In this document: positions 17,956 through 27,984 of the stretch, piece by piece
Numbering within the stretch: position 1 is the first letter of the stretch
Layout of the letters: the number at the start of each line of letters is the position of its first letter
Origin: Aliiruegeria lutimaris
Lineage (GTDB): Bacteria > Pseudomonadota > Alphaproteobacteria > Rhodobacterales > Rhodobacteraceae
DNA: 64,000 nt
Assembly: GCF_900099935.1 (NCBI RefSeq)
Contig: NZ_FNEK01000015.1
Location: forward strand, 30,448 to 94,447
Reading direction: 5' to 3'
Notes under the pieces: model-generated
Told to the model about the DNA's origin: nothing
The model's database searches: none
What the model saw: the letters and a program-made list of their open reading frames with translations, nothing else
Translations under genes and position numbers: made by a program

Positions 17956-18759
17956 TCAGTCCCGCTTTCGCGTGAGTAGAAAGAAGGCGGTGAGCAAAAG
18001 CACCGTCAACAAGAGCAGCAAGGTCGAGATCGCGTTGACCTCGGCCGAAACGGACCGGCGTATCTGTGCCAGCATGTAGGTCGGCAGCGTATCCTGCCCG
18101 GCCGATTTCACGAAGAGGGTAATCACAACGTCATCGAGCGAAGTGACGAAGGCCAGCATCATGCCCGCGCCGATACCGGGCGCGAGAAGGGGCAGGGTAA
18201 CATGGCGGAAGGTCTGCCAGGAGGAGGCGTAGAGGTCGCCGGCGGCGATCTCCAGCGTCAGGTCCATCCCTTCCAGGCGTGCGCGGATCGGCAGGTAGGC
18301 GAAGGGAATGCAGAAGGCGGTATGGGCGGCGATCAAGTAGCCGAGCCCCTGGTAGCCGGTGGCGACCTTGATCGAGGCGAAGAAGATCAGCAGCGCCACG
18401 GCGGTCACGATCTCGGGCACCATCAGCGGCTGGTTGATCAGCAGGTAGATGAAGGTCTGGCCGCGGGTCTGGCGGCGGCGGGTGGTACCGAGGGCGGCCA
18501 TCGTGGCGACGGTGGTCGAGAGAACGGAGGCCGTTGCCGCGATGGTCAGCGAGCGCAGCGTGACCTCGCGCACCTCGGCATTGTTCCAGGCGACAGGATA
18601 CCATTTGAGCGAGAAGCCTTCCCAGATCGCGATGCTGTCGCCGGCATTGAAGGAATAGGCCACGAGCATCAGGATCGGCGCGTAAAGCGCGACGAAGACG
18701 GTGATGGCAATGGTGGCGAAGCCCGGCAGGCGGGCGGCGGAAAAGTCGCGTCTAGCCAT
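17956..18759 (-). CDS. potC: Polyamine ABC transporter permease PotC
   Basis: A 267-residue inner-membrane permease with six hydrophobic segments and the EAA loop (EIAAGDLYASSWQTFRHVTL) that contacts the ATPase. ATG 18759 is chosen because it follows GGAGGG and overlaps the PotB stop by eight bases, a typical coupled arrangement; the frame is open to 18795 but that would bury the ribosome site. It pairs with PotB as the heterodimeric channel. Confidence 0.92.
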   Translation of the reverse strand: MARRDFSAARLPGFATIAITVFVALYAPILMLVAYSFNAGDSIAIWEGFSLKWYPVAWNNAEVREVTLRSLTIAATASVLSTTVATMAALGTTRRRQTRGQTFIYLLINQPLMVPEIVTAVALLIFFASIKVATGYQGLGYLIAAHTAFCIPFAYLPIRARLEGMDLTLEIAAGDLYASSWQTFRHVTLPLLAPGIGAGMMLAFVTSLDDVVITLFVKSAGQDTLPTYMLAQIRRSVSAEVNAISTLLLLLTVLLLTAFFLLTRKRD

Positions 18760-19660
18760 GGGGACCCTCCTTCGTTGCCGCCCGCGTATAGACAATGAGC
18801 GCGGCCGCGACGATCACGAGGAGCAGCACCGAGAGCGCCGCGCCGAGCGGCCAGTTGCGGCCAGGGCCGAACTGCATCTCGATGAAATTGCCGATCATCA
18901 TGTTGCGTCCACCGCCGAGGATCCGCGGCGTGACATAGGCACCCAGCGAGGGGATGAAGACAAGGATCGAGCCGGCGATGATGCCGGGCTTGACGATCGG
19001 CAAGATCACCTTGCGCAGAACCTGCCAGCGCGAGGCATAGAGGTCGTAGGCGGCCTCGATCAGCCGCATGTCGAAACGGTCGATGGCGGCGAAGAGCGGC
19101 AGCACCATCAGCGGCAGGTAGACATAGGTCATGCCAATGAAGACGGCGAAATCGGTGTAGAGCAGGATCAGCGGTTCGTCGATCACGCCCAGCCACAGAA
19201 GGAAGGTGTTGAGCATACCTTCGGTGCGGATGATCTGGTTGATCGCGAAGGTGCGGATCAGCAGGTTGGTCCAGAACGGGATAGTGATCAGGAACAGCAG
19301 TGCGGCGCGGGAACGTTCCTGACGCGTGGCGATGAACCATGCGGTTGGAAAGCCCACGAGGAACGTAAAGAACGTCGTGATCAACGACAGTTTCACCGAG
19401 CGCCAGAAGATCTTCAGATGCGCATCCGCGAGGCTCAGCGTGCCATCGAAGATGTCGCGCGTGAGCACCGTTGAGACCCAGGCATCTGTCGAGAATTCCC
19501 AGACGACATTGCCGTATTTGCCGGGTGCCAGAAAGGAATAGACCAACATGATCAGGAGCGGTCCGGCGGCGGCGAAGATCAGGATGATCAGCGCCGGCGA
19601 GGAGAGCAGCCACATGCTGCGGGTCTCGCCCCGGGCGGTTTTTTCTTCGCCTGCGCTCAT
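18752..19660 (-). CDS. potB: Polyamine ABC transporter permease PotB
   Basis: A 302-residue permease with a cytoplasmic N-terminus followed by six predicted membrane segments, and the EAA loop LIEAAYDLYASRWQVLRKVI ahead of the fifth. The periplasmic insertion after helix 1 (residues about 50-85, with STDAWVSTVLTRDIFDG) is typical of PotB/PotH. It begins four bases after the PotA stop and overlaps PotC by eight bases. Confidence 0.92.
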   Translation of the reverse strand: MSAGEEKTARGETRSMWLLSSPALIILIFAAAGPLLIMLVYSFLAPGKYGNVVWEFSTDAWVSTVLTRDIFDGTLSLADAHLKIFWRSVKLSLITTFFTFLVGFPTAWFIATRQERSRAALLFLITIPFWTNLLIRTFAINQIIRTEGMLNTFLLWLGVIDEPLILLYTDFAVFIGMTYVYLPLMVLPLFAAIDRFDMRLIEAAYDLYASRWQVLRKVILPIVKPGIIAGSILVFIPSLGAYVTPRILGGGRNMMIGNFIEMQFGPGRNWPLGAALSVLLLVIVAAALIVYTRAATKEGPHG

Positions 19661-19664
19661 CGGC

Positions 19665-20729
19665 TCAATCCTCTAGGACCTGAAGCGCGCCGGGAGCGAA
19701 GATCAGCCCGACCTCGGTATCCACGGGCGGCGCGTCGCCGCCGGCCTCGTCGGACTGGAAGCGGGCGACGAGTTCGATGTCGTTGGCCAGCCGCAGCCGG
19801 ACATGGCTGTCGGTGCCGAAATAGACTGACTCGGTGATAAGCGCCCGAAGCGTCGCTTCCGCGCCCGATGGGACGATGCGGATATGTTCGGGACGCACCG
19901 CGAGCGTGTGAGAGCCTTGGGGAGAAGCGGGATCGACGGGCAAGGCGATGTCGCCGCCTATGGTTGCCGTTGTGCCCGCGACCTGCGCGGGAATGAAATT
20001 CGTCTCGCCGATGAAATCCGCGACGAAGCGGTTCACCGGGTGGTTGTAGATCTCCTTCGGCGTGCCGACCTGGAGCAGGTTGCCGGAACTCATCACCGCG
20101 ATCCGGTCGGACATGGTGAGCGCTTCTTCCTGGTCATGCGTGACGAAGATGAAGGTGATGCCAAGTTCGAGCTGGAGCCGCTTGAGCTCTGTCTGCATTT
20201 CCTTGCGCAGTTTCAGGTCCAGCGCCGAGAGCGGCTCGTCGAGCAGCAGAACCTCGGGCGAGGGCGCCAGTGCACGGGCCAGAGCCACGCGCTGCTGCTG
20301 ACCGCCCGAGAGTTGCTGCGGCTTGCGGTCGGCCATGGCTTCGAGCTTCACCAGCCCAAGCGCGCGGTTCACCACCTCATCGATTTCGGCTGCTGGCCGG
20401 CCCAGCATGCTCAGCCCGAAGCCGACATTCTGGCGCACGGTAAGATGGGGAAACAGCGCATAGCTCTGGAAAACCGTGTTCACCGGACGCCGGTTCGGCG
20501 GCTGCTCGGTAATGTCATGGCCGTTGAGCAGGATATTGCCCTCGCTCGGCGTCTCGAAGCCGGCGATCATCTTCAGAAGCGTGGTCTTGCCGCAACCAGA
20601 CGGACCCAGAAGGGTGAAGAACTCGCCTTTCCTGATGCTGATCGATACGTCGTCGAGCGCTACGACGGCATGTTGGTCCGTGCCATAGACCTTGCGAAGT
20701 GAAACTGCCTCGATTGCGACGTCCCGCAC
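19665..20729 (-). CDS. potA: Polyamine ABC transporter ATP-binding protein PotA
   Basis: A 354-residue ABC ATPase. Walker A is [11 protein letters not shown], the Q-loop is [10 protein letters not shown], the signature is [15 protein letters not shown], Walker B is [12 protein letters not shown] and the switch His is in [10 protein letters not shown]-terminal TOBE/OB domain (about 245-350, with RPEHIRIVP) is present, as in PotA. The frame is open to 21299, but the true start is GTG 20729, which has GGAGG five bases upstream; no ATG lies nearby. It is followed by PotB after four bases. The upstream amidase gene ends 112 bases before it. Confidence 0.93.
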   Translation of the reverse strand: MRDVAIEAVSLRKVYGTDQHAVVALDDVSISIRKGEFFTLLGPSGCGKTTLLKMIAGFETPSEGNILLNGHDITEQPPNRRPVNTVFQSYALFPHLTVRQNVGFGLSMLGRPAAEIDEVVNRALGLVKLEAMADRKPQQLSGGQQQRVALARALAPSPEVLLLDEPLSALDLKLRKEMQTELKRLQLELGITFIFVTHDQEEALTMSDRIAVMSSGNLLQVGTPKEIYNHPVNRFVADFIGETNFIPAQVAGTTATIGGDIALPVDPASPQGSHTLAVRPEHIRIVPSGAEATLRALITESVYFGTDSHVRLRLANDIELVARFQSDEAGGDAPPVDTEVGLIFAPGALQVLED

Positions 20730-20841
20730 CTGTGCCTCCGGGTGTTCGATGAATATGATCAAATCCTTTCCACAAGCTGGACAGATGCAACTCTGCCTTT
20801 TGATAAAATTATCGGCGCCCTTACGGGAGGTTGGGCGTTGC

Positions 20842-22299
20842 CTAAGAGATGGGCGTTTGCGCCTTCGATATGGGCGGTCGGCGATGAAACCAGGGGCGGG
20901 CGCGTTCAATTTCCGCGCAAAGCGACAGCAGCAATGTGTCCGCACCGAACCGCGCCGCGAGATGAACACCCACCGGAAGTCCCTCTGCCGTCCAGTGGAG
21001 CGGAACGGTCGCGGCGGGCTGGCCGGTGGCGTTGAAGGCCGCGGTGAACGGGGAATAGGTGAAGACGCCGTCGGGGCCGGTGCGGTAATCCACATAGTCG
21101 GCGCGGTGATGGCCGAAGCGGCCGATCTTCGCCGGCGGCTCGCCCATGGTTGGCGAGAGCAGGATGTCGTATCCGCACATGAAGCCCTCCATAGCACGGC
21201 CATAGGCATGGACGATGTTGACGCATTCCAGGTAGCGGTCGCCGCTGACCGTCGCGGCATGAGCGACTGCGCTTTGCATGACCGGTTCGATCTCACCATC
21301 CTCCAGCGGCCGGCCGCGGGCCGTCACCGCGCGGCGGACAGAAAGTGCCGCCCCGCAAGCGACGATATCGGTCCAGGCGCGCATCATGCCGGCGGTATCC
21401 GCCTCGGCCGGAAGGGCGGGGGTGACGTGATGGCCCATCTCTTCCAGCAGTTTTGCCGCATCGTGGACCGCCGCCACGCAGTCCGGATGCACCGTGGCAC
21501 CAGTGAAGCTGGTCTCGCACAGCGCGATGCGCAGACCTTTGGGCGCGCGTTCCATGGCCTCGACGAAGCTCTCCTCCAGCGGCGGCGCGCGGTAGGGCGC
21601 GCCGAGATCCGCCCCCTGGCAGCCGTCGAGCAGGATCGCCGTGTCGCGGACCGAGCGGGTCAGGAAGCCGTCGATGGCCATGCCCGCCCAGCCTTCGCCG
21701 ACATAAGGTCCATCCGGCAGGCGCGCCCGCGTCGCCTTGAGCCCGAATAGGCCGCAATTGGAGGCCGGGATGCGGACCGAGCCGCCGCCGTCGGACCCAT
21801 GGGCCGCCGGCACGATGCCCGCCGCCACGGCCGCCGCCGAGCCGCCCGAGGAGCCGCCGGGCGTGCGCGAGAGGTCCCAGGGGTTGCGGGTCGGCCCGCC
21901 ATAGACAGCGGCTTCCGTCGCCGGGCCAATGCCGCCTTCGGGCGAGGTGGTGCGGCCGAAAACCACCAGCCCCATCGCTTCCAGCCGCGCATAGATCGCC
22001 GAATCCTGCGCGTAACGCATATTGGCGAAGAGCCGCGAGCCGTTATTGGTCGGATAATCTACCGCTTCGGCGCCGAGATCCTTGAGCAGAAAGGGCACCC
22101 CCCTGAGCGGCCCGTCGGGCAAACCCTCGGCGATCTTTTTCCGCGCGACGTCCTCGGCGAGCATGACGACGGCATTCAATTCGCCGTTAACCGCCCGAAC
22201 CCTTTCCAGAGCAAGATCAAGCAGTTCGCCGGGATTGACCTCGCCGTTGGCAACACGCCCTGCAAGCGCGGTTGCGTCCAGCGAATCGTAATCGATCAT
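20842..22299 (-). CDS. Amidase signature family amidase (second copy in cluster)
   Basis: A 485-residue amidase with Lys in [12 protein letters not shown], the Gly/Ser motif [16 protein letters not shown] and the cis-Ser in [17 protein letters not shown]. It is clearly a different subfamily from the amidase at 15430-16833 (longer, with AEPP-type C-terminal segments such as [14 protein letters not shown]). ATG 22299 follows GGGAGA. It lies upstream of PotA on the same strand and is likely co-expressed with the importer. The substrate is unknown; amides or N-acylated amines are candidates. Confidence 0.9.
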   Translation of the reverse strand: MIDYDSLDATALAGRVANGEVNPGELLDLALERVRAVNGELNAVVMLAEDVARKKIAEGLPDGPLRGVPFLLKDLGAEAVDYPTNNGSRLFANMRYAQDSAIYARLEAMGLVVFGRTTSPEGGIGPATEAAVYGGPTRNPWDLSRTPGGSSGGSAAAVAAGIVPAAHGSDGGGSVRIPASNCGLFGLKATRARLPDGPYVGEGWAGMAIDGFLTRSVRDTAILLDGCQGADLGAPYRAPPLEESFVEAMERAPKGLRIALCETSFTGATVHPDCVAAVHDAAKLLEEMGHHVTPALPAEADTAGMMRAWTDIVACGAALSVRRAVTARGRPLEDGEIEPVMQSAVAHAATVSGDRYLECVNIVHAYGRAMEGFMCGYDILLSPTMGEPPAKIGRFGHHRADYVDYRTGPDGVFTYSPFTAAFNATGQPAATVPLHWTAEGLPVGVHLAARFGADTLLLSLCAEIERARPWFHRRPPISKAQTPIS

Positions 22300-22608
22300 A
22301 TCGTGCGTCTCCCGGCGACTTTCCTGATGCAACCCTAGCCGTGCTCCGGTCGGTCGGGAAGTCTCATATGTGCAGCCTGCAACTGGGCGCAACGCGTGGC
22401 CAATCGAAGGGCGGAACGAATTCCGGGAACAAGTGGTCGTGAAGGCAGCCCAAAGCCAACCGGACCGGGCCGAAGCATTCGCAGGAAACAGGGAAAAACG
22501 CCCGGAACCGGGAGGCGGCGCGGTGGATTGGGGATCCTTGCGCTCCGTGGGAGCCCGAGAACTACCTTCCTGGCCTGGGGGGCGTTACCTGAGGTTTGCG
22601 CGGTTCGA
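22300..22608. other. Intergenic region with no supported gene
   Basis: About 309 bases between the M24 peptidase stop and the amidase start, both on the minus strand. Overlapping open frames are not convincing. A promoter for the amidase/Pot operon is expected here, but I see no clear boxes. Confidence 0.45.
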
Positions 22609-23718
22609 TCAGGCCGGGACGACCGAACAGGAATCGGAGAGCGCCTCGACGCCCGTGTCGGACAGAACGTAATCGTTCTCGATACGGACGCCGGCGCGCA
22701 ACTCGGCGTCGTAGAGGCCCGGCTCAAGCGTGAACACATCGCCTGCCGCGAACCGGTCGTCCCAGTGCGGATTGATGCGGGGCGTTTCAACGGGGCGCAA
22801 ACCGATGCCGTGCCCCAGATGCGTCCCGAAGCTCCAGCCGCGATAGCCGTCGAGGAAACGCGACACCTCCTGGTAGACGGAGCGGCAGGAGACCCCCGGT
22901 GCGATCATCGACAGCGCGAGATCATGCGCCTGCGCGACCCGGCGGGCGGCGTCGCGTTGTGCCGGGGCCCATACCCCGCTGACCGGATATGTGCGGCAAA
23001 GGTCGGAATAGTAGCCACGGATCATGACACCTGTGTCGATCGGGACGAGGTCTCCCGCCCGAAGCGGGGCGGTGCGTGGCGCGCCGCCCATCGCGCAGCC
23101 GCGAAAATCGTTTCCCAATTCGCCGATCGGCTGGCCCGCTGCCGCCACCGCCGCCGCCTGATAAGCCGCGAAAAGGTCGATCTCGCGGGTGCCGTCGACC
23201 AGCAACGGCTCGATGGCGGCAAAGGCGGATTCTCCGGCCGCGGCACCCGCCGCGATCAGCGCGATTTCGTCGCGATCCTTGGCGCGGCTCAACCGGTCGA
23301 TGTCCATGCGCATGTCCACGGGCTCTACCTGTTCCCAGAGCGCGAGCGGCAGATTGCCTTCGACGCCAAGGCGACCGCCGCGAGGTAACAGGTCGCGCAG
23401 CTGGTCCAGCGCCAGATCCCGCAACTGTGGGCGCAGCGAAGACATCTGCGCGCCTTCGAACGCCCGCACTTCGTCGGCAAACGGGGTGCTATCGCCAGGG
23501 GTCATGCAACACAGCACGGCGGGGCCGTCGGCCTGGATCAGCCCGAGGGCCGGGAAGACATCCCGTGCCCAGTAGTTGAACAGCCGGCACAGCTGACCAC
23601 GGTCCGCGACGAGAAGCGCGGCGCAGCCTGCGGACCGCAGGGTTTCGCGCAGCGCCTCCTGACGGCGGCGGCAAAAGGCTTCCTCCAATTGATGGCCGAC
23701 CAAGATTGCAGACGTCAT
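22609..23718 (-). CDS. M24 family metallopeptidase (Xaa-Pro aminopeptidase/creatinase fold)
   Basis: A 369-residue pita-bread-fold enzyme with an N-terminal creatinase-like domain (about 1-130) and a catalytic domain. All five metal ligands are visible: Asp in VPIDTGVM, Asp in YYSDLCRTY, His in GHGIGLRP, Glu in TLEPGLYD and Glu in RIENDYVL. It should therefore be a di-metal peptidase or amidohydrolase, for example cleaving X-Pro or an N-acyl bond. ATG 23718 has GGGAGAA upstream. It heads the minus-strand series of amidase and Pot genes, 309 bases before the next gene. Compare the M24 protein at 34211-35377, which has lost most of these ligands. Confidence 0.88.
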   Translation of the reverse strand: MTSAILVGHQLEEAFCRRRQEALRETLRSAGCAALLVADRGQLCRLFNYWARDVFPALGLIQADGPAVLCCMTPGDSTPFADEVRAFEGAQMSSLRPQLRDLALDQLRDLLPRGGRLGVEGNLPLALWEQVEPVDMRMDIDRLSRAKDRDEIALIAAGAAAGESAFAAIEPLLVDGTREIDLFAAYQAAAVAAAGQPIGELGNDFRGCAMGGAPRTAPLRAGDLVPIDTGVMIRGYYSDLCRTYPVSGVWAPAQRDAARRVAQAHDLALSMIAPGVSCRSVYQEVSRFLDGYRGWSFGTHLGHGIGLRPVETPRINPHWDDRFAAGDVFTLEPGLYDAELRAGVRIENDYVLSDTGVEALSDSCSVVPA

Positions 23719-24026
23719 CCCGGATTCTCCCTTCACCTGGCAGTGTAGTCCCTAGAACGGCGGAACAAGGTTCGAGCCGTTGGTTTCAAGCGCAATAGGC
23801 CAGATTGAAGCGGGCACTGCTCGTCCCGATGACGCCATGCCAGGCCCTGGACGGTCCCTTTGTCCGTTTTGTTCATTCGAACACGGGGACGGTGCTGCAG
23901 AGATTGGGTAACGGCGCCCGAAAACCGGCCTATGACCTGAGCCCGGATCGACCTGCCTCCACCAATTCGGAATGCATCTCAGCATGTGAGAGAAGCCATG
24001 CCAAATATCCTTGTCGCGCGGCGATC
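23719..24026. other. Intergenic region with no supported gene
   Basis: Roughly 308 bases between the LysR stop and the M24 start. The 92-codon minus-strand frame here shows no ribosome site or recognisable family. Nothing else can be supported. Confidence 0.45.
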
Positions 24027-25001
24027 TCAATCCGCGTCGGCGGTCGTGCTTTCGATACCTGCGATCGGACCTTTCATCAGGTGAGCCTCCGTTTTCGCCT
24101 GCATTTCCTGAATGGCGTCGGTCAGATATGAAGAGAATGCCTGTTCCAGCCGGGCGCTGCCTGCATAGGCTGGCCGGAGGATGGAAACACTGTTGCTGAT
24201 GCGTGGCCGAAATCGCCTGATGACAAGTCCTCGTTGATCAGACCCCAGAAAGACATGACTGTAGGCCGTGATCATGTCGCAGACCATGTAGCAGAAACCC
24301 TCCGCCACGAACTCCAGGCCCGGAAGGGATGTTCTCAATTCGAGGCGCTTGTTGAAGCGAGCCCCCGCGGAAACGAAGGCCGCCTCGGTCTGCGTGGCCG
24401 TCGTATGGTCTTCGAATAGAACGGCCATCGGTTTGCCGTCGAGGTCTCCAGGCGTGATTTCCATGCGCTGGGCAAGCGGGTCAGCAGCCGGCAAGACGCA
24501 GACGCATTCGAGGTCGAAGTCCACCTGATTCACCGAAGCTCGCCGCACCGGCGTTTCGGCGAAGCCGATATCGAACTGTTGGGACGCCACCAGATCCTCG
24601 ATGATGTCGGAGGAGCGCATGATCAGCGACAGATCCACACCGCTCTTTCCGGCAAGGAATTCGGCCAGGAGACGCGGCATGAACAGGCCGGAGGCGGCCG
24701 GATGACAGGCGACGCGAAGCCGACCGGTTTCGAGAGATCCGATCCTGCTGAGTGTCTGTTTGGTGCGTTCAATTCGTGCAAGGATGGCCTCGGCCTCCTC
24801 GAGAAGATAATGCGCCTCTGGGGTCGCTGTCAGCTTGCCATGCTCCCGGATGAACAGGGCAAAGCCAAGCTCTGCCTCCAGCGTGGCAATCATCGTGCTT
24901 ACTGCGGGCTGGGTTCGCCCAACCGTCTTTGCTGCCCGCGAAATCGATCCGCTTCGCATGACTTCCCGGAAGGTGCTGAGTTGTCGGATCGAAAGGTTCA
25001 T
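24027..25001 (-). CDS. LysR family transcriptional regulator
   Basis: A 324-residue LysR-type regulator. The N-terminal winged helix-turn-helix is clear (residues 1-60: LSIRQLSTFREVMRSGSISR, then AAKTVGRTQPAVSTMIATLE), followed by a linker helix and a periplasmic-binding-like effector domain (about 90-300). ATG 25001 starts at MNLSIRQL, the usual LysR beginning; the frame extends six codons upstream. It is divergent from the TRAP/dehydrogenase operon at 25119 and most likely activates it in response to the imported substrate. The C-terminal tail of about 25 residues is longer than usual. Confidence 0.9.
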   Translation of the reverse strand: MNLSIRQLSTFREVMRSGSISRAAKTVGRTQPAVSTMIATLEAELGFALFIREHGKLTATPEAHYLLEEAEAILARIERTKQTLSRIGSLETGRLRVACHPAASGLFMPRLLAEFLAGKSGVDLSLIMRSSDIIEDLVASQQFDIGFAETPVRRASVNQVDFDLECVCVLPAADPLAQRMEITPGDLDGKPMAVLFEDHTTATQTEAAFVSAGARFNKRLELRTSLPGLEFVAEGFCYMVCDMITAYSHVFLGSDQRGLVIRRFRPRISNSVSILRPAYAGSARLEQAFSSYLTDAIQEMQAKTEAHLMKGPIAGIESTTADAD

Positions 25002-25040
25002 AGCGTGAGTATAAAGCAATTTTATGATTTCACAAAAATT

Positions 25041-25051
25041 ATCAAATTGAT
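25041..25051. promoter_or_regulatory. Candidate LysR operator
   Basis: ATCAA-A-TTGAT, an odd-centred perfect inverted repeat in an AT-rich block (25015-25056) between the divergent LysR and TRAP genes. Its position and symmetry fit a LysR recognition site; there is no experimental support. Confidence 0.4.
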
Positions 25052-25118
25052 TTAATGGGCGCTGTCCAGTGAAATCCTACGAAAGCCGCGCCGGGAGAGC
25101 GCCGCACTAGGGGACACC

Positions 25119-25589
25119 ATGGACACTTTCTCGAAATACCTGCTCACGTGCCTGATCGGCGTTGTCGCGCTCGGTCAGTTCGTGCAGGTGATCACACGCT
25201 ACGTTCTCCAGATTCCCGTCATGGGGCTGGAAGAGACGATGCTTTATCCGACGGTCTGGCTCTACATGCTGGGCGCGGTGAACGCCTCGCGCGAGAACAC
25301 TCATATCCGCGCGAATGTCCTTGAAATCTGGCTGACCACCAAGCGCCAGCACACGGTACTTGCCATTGTCGGCGAGATCATAAGCCTGATTGTCGGCCTG
25401 TGGCTTCTGAGTTGGGCGTGGGACTTCACGCGCTACTCCTGGCGCGTCTGGAAGGAGAGCCCGACCCTCTACATCCCGACCTTCTATTCCGATATCTCGC
25501 TCTTCATCGGGCTGGCGCTGATGATGCTCTACACCGCTTTGCACCTGCTGAGACACATCCGCACCCTTTCCCGGGAGACAGCCCGATGA
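25119..25589 (+). CDS. dctQ: TRAP transporter small permease subunit DctQ
   Basis: A 156-residue membrane protein with four hydrophobic helices, the DctQ layout. The segment QVITRYVLQIPVMGLEETM is the usual helix 1-2 link, and SRENTHIRANVLEIWL the cytoplasmic loop with a conserved His. AGGGGAC lies upstream of ATG 25119. Its stop overlaps the DctM start by four bases (ATGA). With DctM and DctP it forms a Na+-driven importer for an organic acid or amino acid. Confidence 0.92.
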   Translation: MDTFSKYLLTCLIGVVALGQFVQVITRYVLQIPVMGLEETMLYPTVWLYMLGAVNASRENTHIRANVLEIWLTTKRQHTVLAIVGEIISLIVGLWLLSWAWDFTRYSWRVWKESPTLYIPTFYSDISLFIGLALMMLYTALHLLRHIRTLSRETAR

Positions 25590-26884
25590 TCGAGATTGCG
25601 CTCCTTGCCATCGCCGTCCTTGTTCTGACGCTCACACTTGGGGTTCCGCTGCCCTACTGCTTCGGCGCTGCCCTCATGGTGATGTATTTCATCGGCGACG
25701 TGACGATGAAAGGCATGATGATCTGGGGATTCCAGCAGCTCGGCAACCCGGTCCTGCTGGCTATCCCACTCTTCGTCCTCGCCGGTACGATCATGTCGGA
25801 AAGCGGTATCGCGGCCTCGCTGCTCCGCTTCGTCAACGCCTTCATCGGCCATATTCGCGGTGGTCTGGGCGTCGTCGCGGCCGTGTCCTGCGCGGTGATC
25901 GGCGCCATCTCCGGCTCCGGCCTCACCGGCATTGCCGCGATCGGCCCGCTGCTCATCCCCGAGATGGAAAAGCGCGGATACCCGCGCGAATACGCCACCG
26001 CGCTCATCGCCAATTCCTCGATCCTGGGCCTGCTGATCCCACCTTCCGTCACCATGATCGTCTATGGATGGGTGACCGACACCTCGATCCTCGCCTGCTT
26101 TCTTGCCACGCTGGGGCCGGGCCTGCTGATCATGTTCAACTTCTCGGTCGTAAACCTCTGGATGAGCCGCAAGTTCGACCTGAAGCTCGACGAAAAACCG
26201 ACTTTCAGCGAGCTGTCTAGCGAGGTCGTCAAGCGCGGTTTCAACGCGACGCCCGCGCTGCTCATGCCGGTAATGATCCTCGGCGGTATCTATGGCGGCA
26301 TCATGACGCCCACCGAGGCGGCCGCCCTCGCCGTGATCTACGCCGTTCCCGTCGGCTTCTTCGTCTACAAGGGGCTGCGCTGGGAGAATTTCCTCAGCGC
26401 CGGGAGCGAAGCCGCGACCGCCGTCGGTGCGATCATGATCATGATCCTGTTCTCGATGATCCTCGGCCAGATGTATGTCTACGAGAGCATCCCGCAGCAG
26501 CTTGTCAGCGCGATCTTCGGCATCACCGAGAACAAGGTGATCCTGCTGATCCTGATCAACATCCTGCTGTTCCTGGTGGGGATGGTGGTGAACGACGTCA
26601 CCGCCATCATCCTGATCGCCCCGCTGCTGCTGCCGCTGATGAACGCCATCGGCGTCACCCCGGTGCAGTTTGCCGCGATCATGGGGGTCAATACCGCGAT
26701 GGGCGGCGTGACGCCGCCTTATGCCTCGATCCTCTATCTCGGTGCTCGGATCGGCAACGTGAAGGTCACCAAGGTGATCCCGCCCGCCATGGTCCTGATC
26801 GTCACGGGCTATGTGCCCGTGGTCTTCCTGACCTCGCTCTGGCCAGACCTGTCGCTCTACCTGCCGAGGCTCTTCGGCTACTGA
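25586..26884 (+). CDS. dctM: TRAP transporter large permease subunit DctM
   Basis: A 432-residue permease with about twelve hydrophobic segments. Typical DctM blocks are AIPLFVLAGTIMSESGIA, SGSGLTGIAAIGPLLIPEME, LIPPSVTMIVYG, GGIMTPTEAAALAVIYA and AAIMGVNTAMGGVTPPYASI. ATG 25586 overlaps the DctQ stop. The frame is open to 25400, which is shadow. It is intact, in contrast to the half-length DctM remnant at 36309-36957. Confidence 0.93.
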   Translation: MIEIALLAIAVLVLTLTLGVPLPYCFGAALMVMYFIGDVTMKGMMIWGFQQLGNPVLLAIPLFVLAGTIMSESGIAASLLRFVNAFIGHIRGGLGVVAAVSCAVIGAISGSGLTGIAAIGPLLIPEMEKRGYPREYATALIANSSILGLLIPPSVTMIVYGWVTDTSILACFLATLGPGLLIMFNFSVVNLWMSRKFDLKLDEKPTFSELSSEVVKRGFNATPALLMPVMILGGIYGGIMTPTEAAALAVIYAVPVGFFVYKGLRWENFLSAGSEAATAVGAIMIMILFSMILGQMYVYESIPQQLVSAIFGITENKVILLILINILLFLVGMVVNDVTAIILIAPLLLPLMNAIGVTPVQFAAIMGVNTAMGGVTPPYASILYLGARIGNVKVTKVIPPAMVLIVTGYVPVVFLTSLWPDLSLYLPRLFGY

Positions 26885-26927
26885 CTACCTCAACGATAAC
26901 CTATTGATATCCAACGGAGGACTACCC

Positions 26928-27920
26928 ATGAAACGCTTTCTGATCGGAACGGCTGCCACCGCCCTGATGGCGCTCTCGAGCGTCGCCACTGCGGCGGATC
27001 TCAAGATGAGCCACGTGCGACCGCAGGACGCCACCATTGACGTCGAACTGCGCGCCTTCTCGGAGGCTGTCGCCGAGGCCACCGGTGGCGACGTGACAAT
27101 AAACATCTTCCCGGCCTCCGCGCTCGGCGACTACACCACCGTGCAGGAGCGGGTCAGCGTCGGTGCCATCGACATGGCCACCCAGCCCGCCGCCACCGCC
27201 GCCGACCGGCGGATGCAGATCAGCTCCTTCCCCTACCTCGCGAACAGCTGGGAAGACGCCCGCGCGATCTACGGCCCCAACGGCCCGGTCCGCAATGTCA
27301 TGGCCGACCTCTATGCCGAGCAGGACATCACCATGCTCGCCGCATACCCGGTCTATTTCGGTGGCATCTCGCTCAACACCGATCCGGTGAACCCGGGCGA
27401 TCCGAGCCAGTCGAACGGCATCAAGGTGCGCGTGCCCGGCATCAAGTCCTTCCAGCTGACCGGCGAGGCGCTCGGCTACATTCCTTCGCCGATCCCGTTC
27501 TCCGAAGCCTTCACCGCCATCCAGACCGGCGTTGTCGACGGCGTGATCGGCTCCGGTGCCGAGGGCTACTACGCCTCGTTCCGCGACGTGACGAAGGCCT
27601 ATGTGCCGGCCAACACGCATTTCGAAGTCTGGTACATGATCATCTCGAACGGCTCGATGGCCGAGCTTGACGCCGAGGATCAGGAGGCCCTGAAGGCCGC
27701 CGCTACCGAGTTCGAAGCACAGCGCTGGACGGTCGCCGAGCAAGACCAGGGCAAGTGGGAGCAACGCCTCGTCGATGAGCTTGGCACCAAGCTTGTGGAA
27801 CTCTCCGACGACGAACTGGCCGCCATGGCCGCCAAGGTCCGCGAACAGGTCTGGCCGATCGTCCTCGAAGATGTCGGCGCCGAGTGGGGGCAGGGGATCC
27901 TCGACCAGATCGGCAAGTAA
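26928..27920 (+). CDS. dctP: TRAP transporter substrate-binding protein DctP
   Basis: A 330-residue periplasmic binding protein. The signal peptide ends SSVATA|AD. Family features include MSHVRPQDATIDVELRAFSE, FPASALGDYTTVQERVSVGA, and the conserved Arg of GIKVRVPGI that usually clamps a ligand carboxylate. A GGAGG site precedes ATG 26928. A strong hairpin follows the stop. The adjacent FAD/Fe-S amine dehydrogenase suggests that the ligand is an amino, imino or opine-type carboxylate. Confidence 0.92.
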   Translation: MKRFLIGTAATALMALSSVATAADLKMSHVRPQDATIDVELRAFSEAVAEATGGDVTINIFPASALGDYTTVQERVSVGAIDMATQPAATAADRRMQISSFPYLANSWEDARAIYGPNGPVRNVMADLYAEQDITMLAAYPVYFGGISLNTDPVNPGDPSQSNGIKVRVPGIKSFQLTGEALGYIPSPIPFSEAFTAIQTGVVDGVIGSGAEGYYASFRDVTKAYVPANTHFEVWYMIISNGSMAELDAEDQEALKAAATEFEAQRWTVAEQDQGKWEQRLVDELGTKLVELSDDELAAMAAKVREQVWPIVLEDVGAEWGQGILDQIGK

Positions 27921-27928
27921 CGACAATC

Positions 27929-27951
27929 GGGGCGACGCCTGTCGTCGCCCC
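27929..27951 (+). terminator. Hairpin after the DctP gene
   Basis: Perfect 9-base arms GGGGCGACG and CGTCGCCCC with loop CCTGT, followed by ATTT. It separates the abundant binding-protein message from the dehydrogenase genes and may act as attenuator or 3' stabiliser. Confidence 0.6.
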
Positions 27952-27984
27952 ATTTCCCACCACATCTCGTCCAAGGACAAAACG